Position numbers and translations under genes: made by a program. Shown here in pieces: positions 8,162 to 18,091 of a DNA stretch of 64,000 nt; positions within the stretch are counted from its first letter, which is position 1, and each line of letters starts with the position of its first letter. The stretch comes from an uncultured Tateyamaria sp. (GTDB lineage: Bacteria > Pseudomonadota > Alphaproteobacteria > Rhodobacterales > Rhodobacteraceae), in NCBI GenBank assembly GCA_947501275.1, contig CANMVD010000001.1:248001-312000 (forward strand), written 5' to 3'. The notes beneath the pieces were generated by a model, which saw only the letters and a program-made list of their open reading frames with translations, was not told the DNA's origin and searched no databases.

Positions 8162-8235
8162 TGCCCAAATGTCACAGAAAGGCAGCGATGATCCGCCGGA
8201 GGTACGCGCACGACAGCCAACGCATGGCGCGGCAA

Positions 8236-8694
8236 TTAGACCGGCAACGCCGTTGTCTTGAACACAGTCCGCAAGGCAAAGCTGCTTTGCATCTGCGCGA
8301 CACCAGGCAATCGGGCCAAATGCTGGCGATGAATGCGGGCAAAATCCTCAGTGCCTTCGGCCACAACCTTCAGGATGTAGTCTGCGGTCCCGGCCATCAG
8401 ATGGCACTCCAACACATCCGGTATTCGGGCGACGGCCTTCTCAAACGCGTCCAACACTTCGTCCGCCTGCCCCTGCAAAGCAATTTCGACAAAAACGGTG
8501 GTCGGTACGCCCATTTTATGTGCATCCAACAGCGCCACATAGTCACGGATATACCCCGCCTCTTCCAGACGCTGCACCCGTCGATGACAAGCGGACGGCG
8601 ACAAATGCACAACCTCGCTCAGGTCCGCATTCGACATCCGTCCCTTGCGCTGCAAAGCCCCCAATATGCGGCGATCTGTTGAATCAAGAGCCAT
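8236..8694 (-). CDS. Lrp/AsnC family transcriptional regulator
   Basis: About 152 residues. The N-terminal HTH (LDSTDRRILGALQRKGRMSN, then LSPSACHRRVQRLEEAGYI) and the C-terminal RAM effector domain (VFVEIALQGQADEVLDAFE to DYILKVVAEG) are both clear. Lrp-type proteins sense amino acids. I start at the ATG at 8694, which opens into the conserved LDSTDRRIL and has AAGG upstream. An ATG at 8715 preceded by GGAG is the alternative. No obvious target gene is divergent to it. Confidence 0.9.
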   Translation of the reverse strand: MALDSTDRRILGALQRKGRMSNADLSEVVHLSPSACHRRVQRLEEAGYIRDYVALLDAHKMGVPTTVFVEIALQGQADEVLDAFEKAVARIPDVLECHLMAGTADYILKVVAEGTEDFARIHRQHLARLPGVAQMQSSFALRTVFKTTALPV

Positions 8695-8798
8695 TCGCGC
8701 CTTGTTCTTTCTCATATGCTCCGATCGACAGGACAATATCCGACATCAGGGCGCGAAAACAGAAGAAACCACGGCGCGCCCTTCTATGCCCAAAGAAA

Positions 8799-8829
8799 AA
8801 CGGCCACCCAAGCAATGTGGATGGCCGTT
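8799..8829 (-). terminator. Rho-independent terminator of mscL
   Basis: AACGGCCA (8799-8806) pairs with TGGCCGTT (8822-8829). Read on the minus strand it is followed by TTTCTTTG. It lies 24 bases after the mscL stop. Confidence 0.75.
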
Positions 8830-8852
8830 CTGTCGTTCTGTGCAGGATTGGC

Positions 8853-9281
8853 TTACTTGGCCAGCGAGTCCCGGATCTCCATGAGGATGTCCAACTCGCT
8901 TGGCCCCTTGTCTTCCTCTTCAGCAGGCTCTTCAGCTGGTGTGGCCGCATCTTTGACCTTGTTGACATAACGCACCAGCATGAACACCACGAATGCAATG
9001 ATCAGGAAGTTGATGATCGCCATGATGAAGGCACCGTAGGCAAAGACTGCGGCGCCACTTTCACGGGCCGCTTCCAGGGATGCGCCTTCTGGTACATCAC
9101 CTGACAGCACAAAATACATGTTGGTGAAATCAATCCCACCCATGAAAAGTCCGATGAACGGATTGATCAAATCACCCACCAAAGAGGCCACAATGGCGGT
9201 AAAGGCCGCGCCAATGATGATACCTACAGCCATGTCCATGACATTGCCCTTGGCGATGAAGTCTTTGAATTCGTTAAGCAT
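8853..9281 (-). CDS. mscL: Large-conductance mechanosensitive channel MscL
   Basis: This 142-residue protein is MscL. The conserved start [20 protein letters not shown] leads into TM1 ([20 protein letters not shown]), a periplasmic loop, TM2 ([20 protein letters not shown]) and an acidic cytoplasmic tail ending in a short helix ([11 protein letters not shown]). It opens under membrane tension to release solutes after hypo-osmotic shock, useful to a marine cell. The open frame extends to 9353, but the ATG at 9281 has AGGGA upstream and fits the family start. Confidence 0.97.
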   Translation of the reverse strand: MLNEFKDFIAKGNVMDMAVGIIIGAAFTAIVASLVGDLINPFIGLFMGGIDFTNMYFVLSGDVPEGASLEAARESGAAVFAYGAFIMAIINFLIIAFVVFMLVRYVNKVKDAATPAEEPAEEEDKGPSELDILMEIRDSLAK

Positions 9282-9431
9282 AGTTTGTCCCTTGTTGGCT
9301 ACATTGCACACCGCTTGGCGCGGCTTCGTGCGTGTGTGAACATCTGTTAACACATCATTTCACAGGCCAAAGGGGTATTTTGTCGCCCACTTTCCCCTAT
9401 GTGTTGACCGAACCCAAACAGGAGATGCCCA

Positions 9432-10130
9432 ATGGCCGACCTTAGCGCCTTCCCGATCACCCAGAAATGGACCCCGAAAAACCCCGATGTGCTGCAGCTC
9501 TTTTCGTTCCCCACACCCAACGGGGTGAAGGCGTCGATCGCTCTGGAAGAGATGGAGATCCCCTACGAAGCACATCTGGTCACTCTGTCCGACGCAGACG
9601 TCAAAAGCACCGAATTCCTGTCGCTCAATCCCAACAACAAGATCCCCGCGATCATTGACCCAAATGGCCCCGACGGAACGCCAGTCGGCCTGTTCGAATC
9701 CGGAGCGATCCTGATCTATCTGGCGGAAAAGTCGGGCAAACTCATCGGCGCGACCGCCAGCGAAAAAGCCAAGACAATCCAGTGGCTGATGTTCCAGATG
9801 GGTGGGCTCGGCCCAATGCTGGGTCAAATGGGATTCTTTGTGAAATTCGCAGGCAGCCAGTGGGAAGACAAACGCCCGCAAGAGCGCTACGTCGCAGAAG
9901 GCAAACGGCTGTTGAGCGTGCTGGACAAGGAACTCAGCGAAAAGGACTGGATCACGGGCCAGTACTCCATTGCCGACATCGCCATCGCACCTTGGCTCAA
10001 CGCTCTGAACTTTTACGAGGCCAAGGACATGGTTGGGTGGGACGACTACAAAAACCTCGGTGCTTACCTTGATCGGTTCATGGCGCGCCCTGCGGTCGAA
10101 AAAGGCAAGAACATCCCGCCGCGGCCCTGA
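9432..10130 (+). CDS. Glutathione S-transferase family protein (YghU/Nu-class-like)
   Basis: This 232-residue protein has a thioredoxin-like N-terminal domain with LFSFPTPNGVKASIALEEME and the glutathione-site segment NPNNKIPAIIDP, followed by ESGAILIYLAEKSGKL. An all-helical C-terminal domain ends with the GST N-cap (SIADIAIAPWLNAL). The opening (WTPKNPDVLQLFSFPTPNG) resembles YghU-type enzymes that use glutathione in disulfide and peroxide chemistry. A start at 9432 with CAGGAGATG upstream is well supported. Substrate is unknown. Confidence 0.88.
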   Translation: MADLSAFPITQKWTPKNPDVLQLFSFPTPNGVKASIALEEMEIPYEAHLVTLSDADVKSTEFLSLNPNNKIPAIIDPNGPDGTPVGLFESGAILIYLAEKSGKLIGATASEKAKTIQWLMFQMGGLGPMLGQMGFFVKFAGSQWEDKRPQERYVAEGKRLLSVLDKELSEKDWITGQYSIADIAIAPWLNALNFYEAKDMVGWDDYKNLGAYLDRFMARPAVEKGKNIPPRP

Positions 10131-10200
10131 TTTCTTCTGACGTAAAATACCACGGGGGATGAGGCCACAGGCTTCAGGGGGCAGCGCCCCCTCCCCTAAA
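10131..10200 (+). repeat. Dispersed intergenic repeat, copy F (TTTCTTCTGAC form)
   Basis: It begins TTTCTTCTGACGTAAAATAC, continues CACGGGGG and ends with a perfect 7-bp hairpin AGGGGGC-AGC-GCCCCCT. It fills the gap between two convergent genes and may act as a terminator for them. Confidence 0.7.
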
Positions 10201-10224
10201 ACAAAAAGCGTGGCGCAGCCTCAA

Positions 10225-11832
10225 TCAGGTCACGGCACGCATACCTGCGCTGATCTTTTCAGCCATCATGATCGTAGGAGCATTCGTGTTGCCGCCGATC
10301 AATCGCGGCATCAGCGAAGCATCCACCACCCGCAGCCCGGACACCCCGTGCACACGGCCCGCCGGATCGGTCACAGCCAGCTCATCCTCGCCCATACGGC
10401 AGGTGCCAACAGGATGGTAAATTGTGTCGGCTCGCGCACGAATGTCAGCTTCCAATGCCGCATCCGTCCCATCATGCGGGTAAAGCTGCGCACCGCGCCA
10501 TGGATCAAGCGGTGGCGCGGTCATGATGTCTGCCATTTGACGCGCACCCTTCATCAACACTTCAAGATCGCGACGGTCCGTCAAATAACAGGGATCGATG
10601 CGGGGCGGCGCGGCAGGGTCACTTGACTGCAACCCGACATGCCCCCGGCTTTCAGGGCGCAGCACACAGACATGGCAGGAATAGCCAAAGCGGAAATGCA
10701 ATTTGCGCATGTGCTGATCCACGATCCCAACCACAAAGTGCAATTGCAGATCAGGGCGGTCCAGATCCGGATCTGATCGCAGGAATGCGCCGCCTTCGGC
10801 CATGGGGGACGCAAACAGGCCGCTTCCGTCCTTGCGCCAGCGCAACCCGGCCTTGGCAAGCGCCGCCAGCCCCTTGGGACCAAGACCAACCACGTCATCT
10901 CGCTTGGAATGGTAGCTCAGGACATAATCCAGATGGTCCTGCAGGTTCTGGCCAACGCCGGGCAACGCGTGGCGCACATCAATGCCGTGAGCCACCAATT
11001 CATCACGTGGCCCGATCCCGGACAGCAACAGCAATTGTGGTGAGCCAAAGGCTCCCGCACTCAAGACCACTTCCCGCGCGGCCTGCACCAGCTTGACCTT
11101 GCCCTGATGCATGATCCGCACCCCAACAGCGCGCCCCGCTTCCATTTCCACCTTTTGCGCCATGGCGCGGGTGAGGATCGTCAGGTTTGTACGCCGCCGC
11201 ACGTTTTCAGGCAAATATGCGGCGGCGGCCGAGCACCGCTCCCCCTTGGCAAGTCCTGAATGCGCCTGTGTGACCTGGTACAGGCCAACACCGGCCTGAT
11301 GATCGCCGTTGAAATCTTCCGTTACGCGCAACTGTTGCTGAGCGCCCGCCTCCAGAAAGGCATGGGTGATGGCACGCGGTTCGGATTGCTCAGCCACCTG
11401 CAACGGACCCGTTCCGCCATGCAATCGGTCATCCCCGCGCACATTGCCCTCAGACAGCTTGAAGTAGGGCAGGACAGATTCCCAATCCCAGCCATGCGCA
11501 CCCAAATCCGCCCACTCGTCGTAGTCTCGGGCATGGCCACGCACGTAGAGCATTGCGTTAATTGCGCTTGAGCCACCCAACGTGCGCCCGCGGGGCTGAT
11601 AACCGCGCCGCCCATTCAGTTCCGGTTGTGGCTCTGTGTGAAAGGCCCAGTTGTTGATTTTGGGACGACCGGAAATCATGCCCGCAACCAACGCCGGGGC
11701 GCGCACAAAGATATCGCGGCCCGAACCGCCCGCTTCGATCAGACACACGGAAGCGCCCGCGTCCTCGCTCAGCCGGGAAGCCATGACACATCCCGCTGAC
11801 CCGCCACCCACAATCACATAGTCGAACTTCAT
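10225..11832 (-). CDS. GMC family FAD-dependent oxidoreductase (choline dehydrogenase-like)
   Basis: This 535-residue protein is a glucose-methanol-choline oxidoreductase. The FAD-binding motif is [18 protein letters not shown] at the N-terminus. The GMC signature [20 protein letters not shown] follows near residue 85, and the C-terminal end holds [10 protein letters not shown] and [14 protein letters not shown] with the catalytic His region. Members oxidise alcohols such as choline, polyethylene glycol or aliphatic alcohols. No betaine genes are adjacent, so the substrate is open. GGAGGAG precedes the ATG at 11832. Confidence 0.9.
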   Translation of the reverse strand: MKFDYVIVGGGSAGCVMASRLSEDAGASVCLIEAGGSGRDIFVRAPALVAGMISGRPKINNWAFHTEPQPELNGRRGYQPRGRTLGGSSAINAMLYVRGHARDYDEWADLGAHGWDWESVLPYFKLSEGNVRGDDRLHGGTGPLQVAEQSEPRAITHAFLEAGAQQQLRVTEDFNGDHQAGVGLYQVTQAHSGLAKGERCSAAAAYLPENVRRRTNLTILTRAMAQKVEMEAGRAVGVRIMHQGKVKLVQAAREVVLSAGAFGSPQLLLLSGIGPRDELVAHGIDVRHALPGVGQNLQDHLDYVLSYHSKRDDVVGLGPKGLAALAKAGLRWRKDGSGLFASPMAEGGAFLRSDPDLDRPDLQLHFVVGIVDQHMRKLHFRFGYSCHVCVLRPESRGHVGLQSSDPAAPPRIDPCYLTDRRDLEVLMKGARQMADIMTAPPLDPWRGAQLYPHDGTDAALEADIRARADTIYHPVGTCRMGEDELAVTDPAGRVHGVSGLRVVDASLMPRLIGGNTNAPTIMMAEKISAGMRAVT

Positions 11833-11896
11833 CGCGGCTCCTCCTGCCCACAAAGGCTAGGGGGGCGGTGCAAGCGGGTGCAAGACTGTCGCTGCG

Positions 11897-12343
11897 TCAG
11901 CCCGGCAGCCCGCCGGTCAGGACATAGCGCAAAATATCCACAACCTGCGCAGGCTCCTCGGCCACGGCAAGTGCTGCGGCATCGACTTCCTTGAGAGCGT
12001 GCTGATGATCTGCGCCATGCAGAATGATCAGCGACTTGCCCAACGCCGCCGCATACCCTGCGTCAAAGGCTGCATTCCATTGCTTGTACTTATCGCCAAA
12101 GCGCACCACGACAACATCTGCATCCGCAATGCCCTTGCGGGTGCGGATTGCGTTGATCATCGCGCCTTTGTGGTCGTGCCAGTACTTGTTGGGCTCATTC
12201 CCGAGAATGGCCACACCACAATCATCGCTGGCCGCGTGATCTGTGACGGGGCTGTTGAACGTCACATCCAGCCCCTCTGCGCCTGCAATGATCTGTTCGC
12301 GCCAATCCGTATGGATTTCGCCAGAGAGGTAGACGTTCAGCAT
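11897..12343 (-). CDS. ytoQ: YtoQ family protein
   Basis: About 148 residues. The start LNVYLSGEIHTDWREQII, central KYWHDHKGAMINAIRTR and DADVVVVRFGDKYKQWNAAF match the YtoQ family, a small Rossmann-like fold related to nucleoside 2-deoxyribosyltransferase-like proteins. Its biochemical function is not established. The ATG at 12343 follows AGGAAA. It lies 92 bases downstream of pheT on the same strand and may be co-transcribed with it. Confidence 0.8.
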   Translation of the reverse strand: MLNVYLSGEIHTDWREQIIAGAEGLDVTFNSPVTDHAASDDCGVAILGNEPNKYWHDHKGAMINAIRTRKGIADADVVVVRFGDKYKQWNAAFDAGYAAALGKSLIILHGADHQHALKEVDAAALAVAEEPAQVVDILRYVLTGGLPG

Positions 12344-12435
12344 TGCAGTTTCCTTTTCCTTATCGTGCCGCGTGGCCCGGTTAGGCCCTCGCAGGTGACA
12401 TGAGGCAGTTTCGATCAAGGGCAAGAGCGCGCAGA

Positions 12436-14832
12436 TTACCCCCGCAGCGTGCCACCTGTCGCTTTGGCCACTTTCTCGACAACCTTTTGCGCAACCGCTT
12501 CGATATCGGCGTCCTTCAACGTTGTTTCGTGCGGCTGCAATCTCACAGTGATGGCAAGCGATTTCTTACCCTCGCCCAAGGCGCCACCAATGAACTCATC
12601 AAAGACACGCACATCATCGATCAAGGCCTTGTCGGCCCCAAGGGCCGCGTTGACCAGAGTCAGCGCCTCAACATCAGCGTCCACTACAAAGGCAAAGTCA
12701 CGCTCGACCGCCTGCAAATCGCTGATATCCAACGCGCCGCGCGATGCACCCGCCTTGCGCGGCAACGGAATTTCTGCAGGCCACAGGGTAAAGGCCATTG
12801 CCGGACCTTTGACGTTCATCGCGTCCAGCACGCGCGGGTGCAACTCACCAAAGATGCCGAGCACCTTCTTGGGGCCCAGACAGACTTTGCCATGGCGGCC
12901 CGGATGCCACCAATCAGGCGCGTCGCGCATGATCTGCGTGCGTTGTGGCGCGCCCATCGCTGACAGGATCGCTTCGGCATCCGCCTTCACGTCGTAAACA
13001 TCCACGGGCCGGGATGCGCCGTGCACATTCTTGGGGCCCGTGCGCCCCACAAGCAGGCCAGAGACCAGCAGGTGCTGCTCGCCCGGCTCTCCGCCATGAA
13101 AGGCGGGACCAACCTCGAACAGAGCAAGATCCATGAAGCCACGTGCCTGATTGCGGGCAGCAGCCTGCAAGAGGCCAGGCAAAAGCGCAGGCCGCATATG
13201 GCTCATGTCGCTGGAAATCGGATTTTCCAGCATCGTGGCATCGTCACCACCGCCAAACAGCGCAGCCGAGGCCTGATCAACAAAGCTGTAGGTCACGCAT
13301 TCGTTGTAACCCAGAGCCGCCGCGGTGCGCCGCGCAATCTGTTCGCGGCGCTGAATTGGAGTCATGACAGGCTTGGGCACACCAGAGGTCAGGCGCGGCA
13401 AGGGCTTGCCCTGCAACTTGGTCAGCGATGCAACCCGCGCTACTTCCTCTACCAGATCCGCTTCGCCCATCACATCAGGGCGCCAAGACGGTACATGCGC
13501 CATATCACCCTCAAGGCGGAAGCCAAGGCGCGTCAGCGTCTGGCGCTGCTCACTTTCGGGGATGTCCATGCCCACAAGGCTCTGGACCCGTGCCGCGTTC
13601 AGCCGATAGGCCCGCGCCGTGTCCGGAATGGCACCTGCACTGATCGTGTTGGACGCCGTACCACCGGCATGTTCAAGGATCATCGCACAGGCATGATCAA
13701 GGCCAACCGGGGTAAAGGACGGATCCACACCCCGCTCAAAACGGTAGCGCGCATCCGAGTTGATCTTGAACGCGCGCCCCGTATAGGCGATCTGCACCGG
13801 GTCCCAGTAGGCGCTCTCGACAAAGACGTTCACCGTTTCCGCTGTGCAGCCCGTGTCGAGGCCGCCCATAATCCCGGCGATACTTTCCGGGCCGTTGTCA
13901 TCCGAAATGATCATTTGGCCGGGCTGGAACCTGTATGTCTTTTCATCGAGGCCAACGATCTCTTCGCTGCCCTTGGCTCGGTGAACACGCAAATTGCCCG
14001 CCACCTTGTCCGCATCAAAGACGTGCAGCGGGCGGTTCTGATCGAAGGTGAAGTAATTTGTGACGTCCACAAGGAACGAAATGGGGCGCAGCCCGATGGC
14101 GCGCAGACGATCCTGCAGCCACGCCGGGCTGGGACCGTTCGTGACCCCCCGGATCAGGCGGCCATAAAAGGCCGGGCAACCATCGAGCGTGTCCTCGTCA
14201 ATGCTGACCGAAATGTCAGAGACAAAACCGCCCTCAACGTCGCTGTCGGGATTTGGCTTGAGCGCGCCCAGACCGCGGGCTGCAAGATCACGCGCGACAC
14301 CGCGCACACCAAGCGCGTCAGGGCGGTTCGGCGTGATCGCAATTTCGATGACCGGGTCAACCTTGGCCGGATCGTTGGCCGCAAGCCAATCGACAAAGCG
14401 CTCACCCACCTCGCCAGAAGGCAACTCGATGATACCGTCATGTTCGTCCGACAGCTCCATCTCTCGTTCCGAGGCCATCATGCCAAAGCTCTCGATACCA
14501 CGGATCTTGCCCACGCCGATGGTTGTGTCGATACCGGGGACGTAGACGCCCGGCTTGGCCACAACCACGGTGATCCCTTCGCGCGCGTTTGGCGCACCGC
14601 AAATGATCTGCTTGGTGCCTTCGTCCGTGGCCACCTGACAGACGCGCAACCGATCCGCGTCCGGGTGCTTTTCAGCGCTCAACACGTGACCGATGGTAAA
14701 ATCTGCCAGCTTGGCACCCCGGTCTTCCACGCCTTCGACTTCGAGCCCGAGATCGGTCAGGGCATAGGTGATGTCGTCCAGAGACGCGGTGGTATCGAGG
14801 TGCTGCTTTAGCCAGCTGAGCGTGAATTTCAT
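12436..14832 (-). CDS. pheT: Phenylalanine--tRNA ligase beta subunit
   Basis: This 798-residue protein is full-length PheT. The order is the N-terminal MKFTLSWLKQHLDT, a tRNA-binding (EMAP-like) domain with GHVLSAEKHPDADRLRVCQV and ICGAPNAREG, the B3/4 editing domain, the B5 domain, the catalytic-like core and the C-terminal FDX-ACB domain (RDFAFVVDADV to LQPHETTLKD). It forms the alpha2beta2 enzyme with PheS and edits Tyr-tRNA(Phe). PheS is encoded 5.3 kb away on the other strand, so the subunits are not co-transcribed. Confidence 0.97.
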   Translation of the reverse strand: MKFTLSWLKQHLDTTASLDDITYALTDLGLEVEGVEDRGAKLADFTIGHVLSAEKHPDADRLRVCQVATDEGTKQIICGAPNAREGITVVVAKPGVYVPGIDTTIGVGKIRGIESFGMMASEREMELSDEHDGIIELPSGEVGERFVDWLAANDPAKVDPVIEIAITPNRPDALGVRGVARDLAARGLGALKPNPDSDVEGGFVSDISVSIDEDTLDGCPAFYGRLIRGVTNGPSPAWLQDRLRAIGLRPISFLVDVTNYFTFDQNRPLHVFDADKVAGNLRVHRAKGSEEIVGLDEKTYRFQPGQMIISDDNGPESIAGIMGGLDTGCTAETVNVFVESAYWDPVQIAYTGRAFKINSDARYRFERGVDPSFTPVGLDHACAMILEHAGGTASNTISAGAIPDTARAYRLNAARVQSLVGMDIPESEQRQTLTRLGFRLEGDMAHVPSWRPDVMGEADLVEEVARVASLTKLQGKPLPRLTSGVPKPVMTPIQRREQIARRTAAALGYNECVTYSFVDQASAALFGGGDDATMLENPISSDMSHMRPALLPGLLQAAARNQARGFMDLALFEVGPAFHGGEPGEQHLLVSGLLVGRTGPKNVHGASRPVDVYDVKADAEAILSAMGAPQRTQIMRDAPDWWHPGRHGKVCLGPKKVLGIFGELHPRVLDAMNVKGPAMAFTLWPAEIPLPRKAGASRGALDISDLQAVERDFAFVVDADVEALTLVNAALGADKALIDDVRVFDEFIGGALGEGKKSLAITVRLQPHETTLKDADIEAVAQKVVEKVAKATGGTLRG

Positions 14833-14989
14833 CGGGCAGGCCCCTTGCCTTTGGGAGTTGCCCTGCAATGGCAAAGATCGCGCCAAGGTGCAAGCAGGAC
14901 GCAAAGCGCACAACGCCCATAGCGCAAAGGCGTCCGCCTATGTGGAATGGATCTGACGCCGGGCGGAATTCACGCCCGACCAGATCTTG

Positions 14990-15304
14990 TCAGGACTTGT
15001 CGCCGACATTCTCTGCAAAGGCGGTTTTGAACGCCTCGGATTGAGCGCCGGAGGCTTCGGTCTGATAGTTGGCTTTCCATTCATCCATCGTCATGCCGTA
15101 GAAACTCTCGCGGGCGGCGTCCTTGCTGATTTCGATGCCCTTTTCGGCGGCTGCTTCCTGATACCAGCGGCTCAGGCAGTTCCGACAAAAGCCAGCGAGA
15201 TTCATCATGTCGATATTCTGCACATCGGTGCGCTCTTCCATCAGGTGCTTGCGCAGCCGACGGAAGGCGGCAGCTTCGAGTTCGAGTTGCGTTTGAGCGT
15301 CCAT
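14990..15304 (-). CDS. DUF1244 domain protein
   Basis: This 104-residue protein matches the DUF1244 family of small alphaproteobacterial and gammaproteobacterial proteins. It has a helical start (LEAAAFRRLRKHLMEERTDVQN), the conserved LAGFCRNCLSRWY with two cysteines, and YGMTMDEWKANYQ. The last 20 residues are extra. No function is established. It is probably in one transcript with the N-formylglutamate amidohydrolase downstream, separated by a dispersed repeat. Confidence 0.85.
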   Translation of the reverse strand: MDAQTQLELEAAAFRRLRKHLMEERTDVQNIDMMNLAGFCRNCLSRWYQEAAAEKGIEISKDAARESFYGMTMDEWKANYQTEASGAQSEAFKTAFAENVGDKS

Positions 15305-15330
15305 GCGGGTGGTCCTTTTTGATGCGTCGG

Positions 15331-15376
15331 ACTGGGGCGCTGCCCCAGACCCCGTGGTATTTTGGGTCAGAAGAAA
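15331..15376 (-). repeat. Dispersed intergenic repeat, copy G (minus orientation)
   Basis: On the minus strand it reads TTTCTTCTGACCCAAAATAC, then CACGGGGT, and ends in the perfect hairpin CTGGGGC-AGC-GCCCCAG. That hairpin is identical to the one inside the soeA-soeB spacer at 57528-57544. Confidence 0.75.
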
Positions 15377-15385
15377 CGGAATGCG

Positions 15386-16123
15386 TTACAAATTGGCCTC
15401 TGCGCGTGCGGCTTCAAGGTGGGGTGCGAGCGTGCCTGCCCATTTGACTTGGTCCTGCTGGGTTGCAATGAGGTCTTGGCGGATCTCGAGTAATACATTG
15501 GGTCGGCCCGGTCCGTGCGCGTGCTGTGTGAAACTGTCGCCCGGGAAAAACCGGGCATAGGGTTCGTTGTCCCCGACGGGAGATGACAATGCGCCCTGCA
15601 ATCTGGCGATCAACGGGTCCGCGATACGCCGGTCCGCGGCCGACAGCACGCCGACTTCCCAGGGCCGCGGTGGGCGGCCTACAAGTTGCGGGGTAAAGCT
15701 GTGCATGGCGATGAACACGACGTCGCGCGCCTTGGCTGTTTGCGCAATGGCATTGTGGTAGGGCAGGTAGAACGCATCCAGCCGTCGCTGGCGTTCGGCG
15801 TCGTCCAGTGATCGGTTGGCCGGGATGATGGTGCCGTCATAGAGTTGCGGGATCAGGGTTGGATCATCCGCCCCGCGATTGGGATCGATCACCAGGCGGG
15901 AGAAGTTCGAACAGATCACCGGTGCGTCCAGCGCCTCCCCCAAGGCCAGCGCCACCCCCTTGGCACCGATGTCGTAGGCGATGTGCCTCTCCATCTCGGC
16001 CGCACCCAACCCGAGTGCGCCGCCGCCCACGCTATCAGGTACAGTATTGCTGGCATGATCACAGGTGATCAGCCAATTGCCCAATCGCGCGGCACCGTGG
16101 ATGGAAAAAGGAGCATATGTCAT
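15386..16123 (-). CDS. N-formylglutamate amidohydrolase family protein
   Basis: This 245-residue protein fits the N-formylglutamate amidohydrolase (FGase) family. It shows ITCDHASNTVPD near the N-terminus, HIAYDIGAKGVA, NFSRLVIDPNRG and AMHSFTPQLVG, the usual conserved stretches with likely metal-binding His and Asp. FGase hydrolyses N-formyl-L-glutamate at the end of one histidine degradation route. No hut genes are nearby, so an orphan or broader amidohydrolase role is possible. Confidence 0.85.
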   Translation of the reverse strand: MTYAPFSIHGAARLGNWLITCDHASNTVPDSVGGGALGLGAAEMERHIAYDIGAKGVALALGEALDAPVICSNFSRLVIDPNRGADDPTLIPQLYDGTIIPANRSLDDAERQRRLDAFYLPYHNAIAQTAKARDVVFIAMHSFTPQLVGRPPRPWEVGVLSAADRRIADPLIARLQGALSSPVGDNEPYARFFPGDSFTQHAHGPGRPNVLLEIRQDLIATQQDQVKWAGTLAPHLEAARAEANL

Positions 16124-16225
16124 GAGAACGTCACCAAAGTTGTCGCAGGTTTAGGCCAGTTGCCACCATAAGTGAATTGGGCAATAAGGGCCCCGTTAGC
16201 GGTATCAAAGAAAAGGCATCCCCTC

Positions 16226-17671
16226 ATGCGACGCTTGCGGAATGTAAAAATCGTGGCCACGCTCGGCCCAGCTTCGGACACGTACGAAACCATTCGCGCT
16301 TTGCACGAGGCCGGCGCAGATGTGTTCCGTCTGAATATGTCCCATGGTTCTCACGAAGAGATTGCCGAGAAGCACGCCATTATCCGCAAAGTCGAAGAAG
16401 ACCTTGGCTCCACCATCGCCATTCTGGCAGACCTGCAGGGCCCCAAGCTGCGCGTCGGTGTTTTTGCCAAGGAAAGCGAGATGCTGGAGGACGGCGCAAA
16501 GTTCCGCCTCGATCTGGATGAAGCAGAGGGCGATGTCAGCCGCGTGTGCCTGCCCCATCCCGAAATTTTTGCGGCACTGGAGCCGGGCAAGACGCTGCTC
16601 GTCAACGACGGCAAAATCCGCCTGAACGTCGAAGCCTGTGGCGCCGACTTTGCCGATTGTGTTGTTGTCGCTGGCGGTGCGATCTCGAACCGCAAGGGCG
16701 TGAACGTCCCGGATGTGGAGCTGCCATTGGCCGCGTTGTCCAAAAAGGACCGCGCCGATTTGGAATTTGTGGCCGAACTGGGTGTGGACTGGATGGCGCT
16801 GAGCTTTGTGCAGCGCCCGGCAGACGTGATCGAGGCGCGTGAGTTGATCAAGGGCCGTGCCGCCGTTCTGTCCAAAATCGAAAAGCCGAATGCGGTTGAT
16901 CGCTTTGACGACATCCTCGAAGCCAGCGATGGTATCATGGTCGCGCGTGGAGACCTTGGGGTCGAACTGCCTGTACAGAACGTCCCACCGATCCAGAAAC
17001 GTCTGGTGCGCAAATGCCGCGCGGCGGGCAAGCCTGTTATCGTGGCGACGCAAATGCTCGAAAGCATGATCGAAAGCCCGATGCCGACACGCGCCGAAGT
17101 CAGCGACGTGGCAACAGCCATCTACGAAGGCGCGGACGCGGTGATGCTGAGTGCAGAAAGTGCTGCGGGCAGCTTTCCCATTGAAGCGGTGACGACCATG
17201 GACCGCGTCGCCGCCGAGGTCGAACTGGACCCGACCTATACGCAGATCATCGAAGCCTCGCGCACCCTGAGCCGCAGCACTGTTGCGGACGGCATTGTGG
17301 CCGCTGCACGCGAAATTGCAGAGACCACAGACATCAAGGCGATCTGCTGCTTTACGCAATCCGGCACAACGGCCCTGCTGGTAGCGCGGGAACGGCCACG
17401 CGTGCCGATCATCGCGTTGACGCCGCTCGTACGGACGGCACGACGCATGGCGCTGAGCTGGGGATGCAATTGCGTGGTCACCGAAACGGTGGACCGCTTC
17501 AAGGGCGCTGTGGTTGCTGCTGCACTTGCAGCACGCAAGCACGGTTTTGCCTCAACAGAGGATCAGGTGGTTGTCACCGCCGGTGTCCCGTTCAACGTGA
17601 CTGGCACTACAAATATCCTGCGCGTTGCGCCCTGTGATGAACGTTTGATTTACGCCACCGATCCAGAGTAA
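16226..17671 (+). CDS. pyk: Pyruvate kinase
   Basis: This 481-residue protein is a full-length pyruvate kinase. RNVKIVATLGPASDTYETIR begins the TIM barrel, FRLNMSHG carries ADP/PEP-binding residues, and the signature AVLSKIEKPNAVDRFDDIL contains the catalytic lysine. MVARGDLGVELP and IVATQMLESMIESPMPTRAE follow, and the C-terminal domain is complete. It converts PEP plus ADP to pyruvate plus ATP. The ATG at 16226 opens into the family start; the frame continues upstream to 16172 without support. Confidence 0.97.
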   Translation: MRRLRNVKIVATLGPASDTYETIRALHEAGADVFRLNMSHGSHEEIAEKHAIIRKVEEDLGSTIAILADLQGPKLRVGVFAKESEMLEDGAKFRLDLDEAEGDVSRVCLPHPEIFAALEPGKTLLVNDGKIRLNVEACGADFADCVVVAGGAISNRKGVNVPDVELPLAALSKKDRADLEFVAELGVDWMALSFVQRPADVIEARELIKGRAAVLSKIEKPNAVDRFDDILEASDGIMVARGDLGVELPVQNVPPIQKRLVRKCRAAGKPVIVATQMLESMIESPMPTRAEVSDVATAIYEGADAVMLSAESAAGSFPIEAVTTMDRVAAEVELDPTYTQIIEASRTLSRSTVADGIVAAAREIAETTDIKAICCFTQSGTTALLVARERPRVPIIALTPLVRTARRMALSWGCNCVVTETVDRFKGAVVAAALAARKHGFASTEDQVVVTAGVPFNVTGTTNILRVAPCDERLIYATDPE

Positions 17672-17704
17672 CTTTGCCCCAGTTTGGGTCAGGGGTTAAC
17701 GGAC

Positions 17705-17929
17705 ATGGACGCAGATTTGCTGATGGTGCTGGGTATCATTCTGGCAGGGTTTTCAGTGCCCTCCATCTTGTCAGCGATTACAGACGGACGCGCACCGCGA
17801 GCATCGGCACTGACAATTCTGATCGCGGGGGGCATGATACTCTATGCGATCCAGACGGCGCCGGGCGGGTACACACTGGAAACCATCCCGGATGCGTTCG
17901 TGCGGGTGGCAGCCAAGTATTTGCCCTGA
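17705..17929 (+). CDS. Small membrane protein downstream of pyk
   Basis: A 74-residue protein with two hydrophobic segments (LLMVLGIILAGFSVPSILSA and ALTILIAGGMILYAI) joined by a short charged loop (DGRAPRA). It starts 33 bases after pyk with a GGGG-type ribosome site before the ATG. I know this only as a common small neighbour type; its function is unknown. It is probably co-transcribed with pyk. Confidence 0.65.
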   Translation: MDADLLMVLGIILAGFSVPSILSAITDGRAPRASALTILIAGGMILYAIQTAPGGYTLETIPDAFVRVAAKYLP

Positions 17930-17985
17930 CGGCACAGCAAGCCACCCTTAGTGCTAAGTTCTGAGCCAAGTCGGCATCTTTGCGC

Positions 17986-18014
17986 TTGACCCGAATGTCC
18001 AAAGCCCTCATATG
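17986..18014 (+). promoter_or_regulatory. Candidate promoter for rpmI-rplT
   Basis: TTGACC at 17986-17991 and CATATG at 18009-18014 are spaced by 17 bases and lie about 78 bases upstream of rpmI. The -35 is good, the -10 weak. Confidence 0.35.
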
Positions 18015-18091
18015 CCCATCTCGTTCCGCGCGTCCGGCCCAAGTGGCATGCCGAGTCGCGTAAATACCGAATTCAAACGATGGAGACGGAA

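Noticed and set aside
13021-14811. 596-codon frame on the plus strand
   Set aside because: Lies wholly antisense to pheT, whose identity is certain; composition is that of a mirrored frame.
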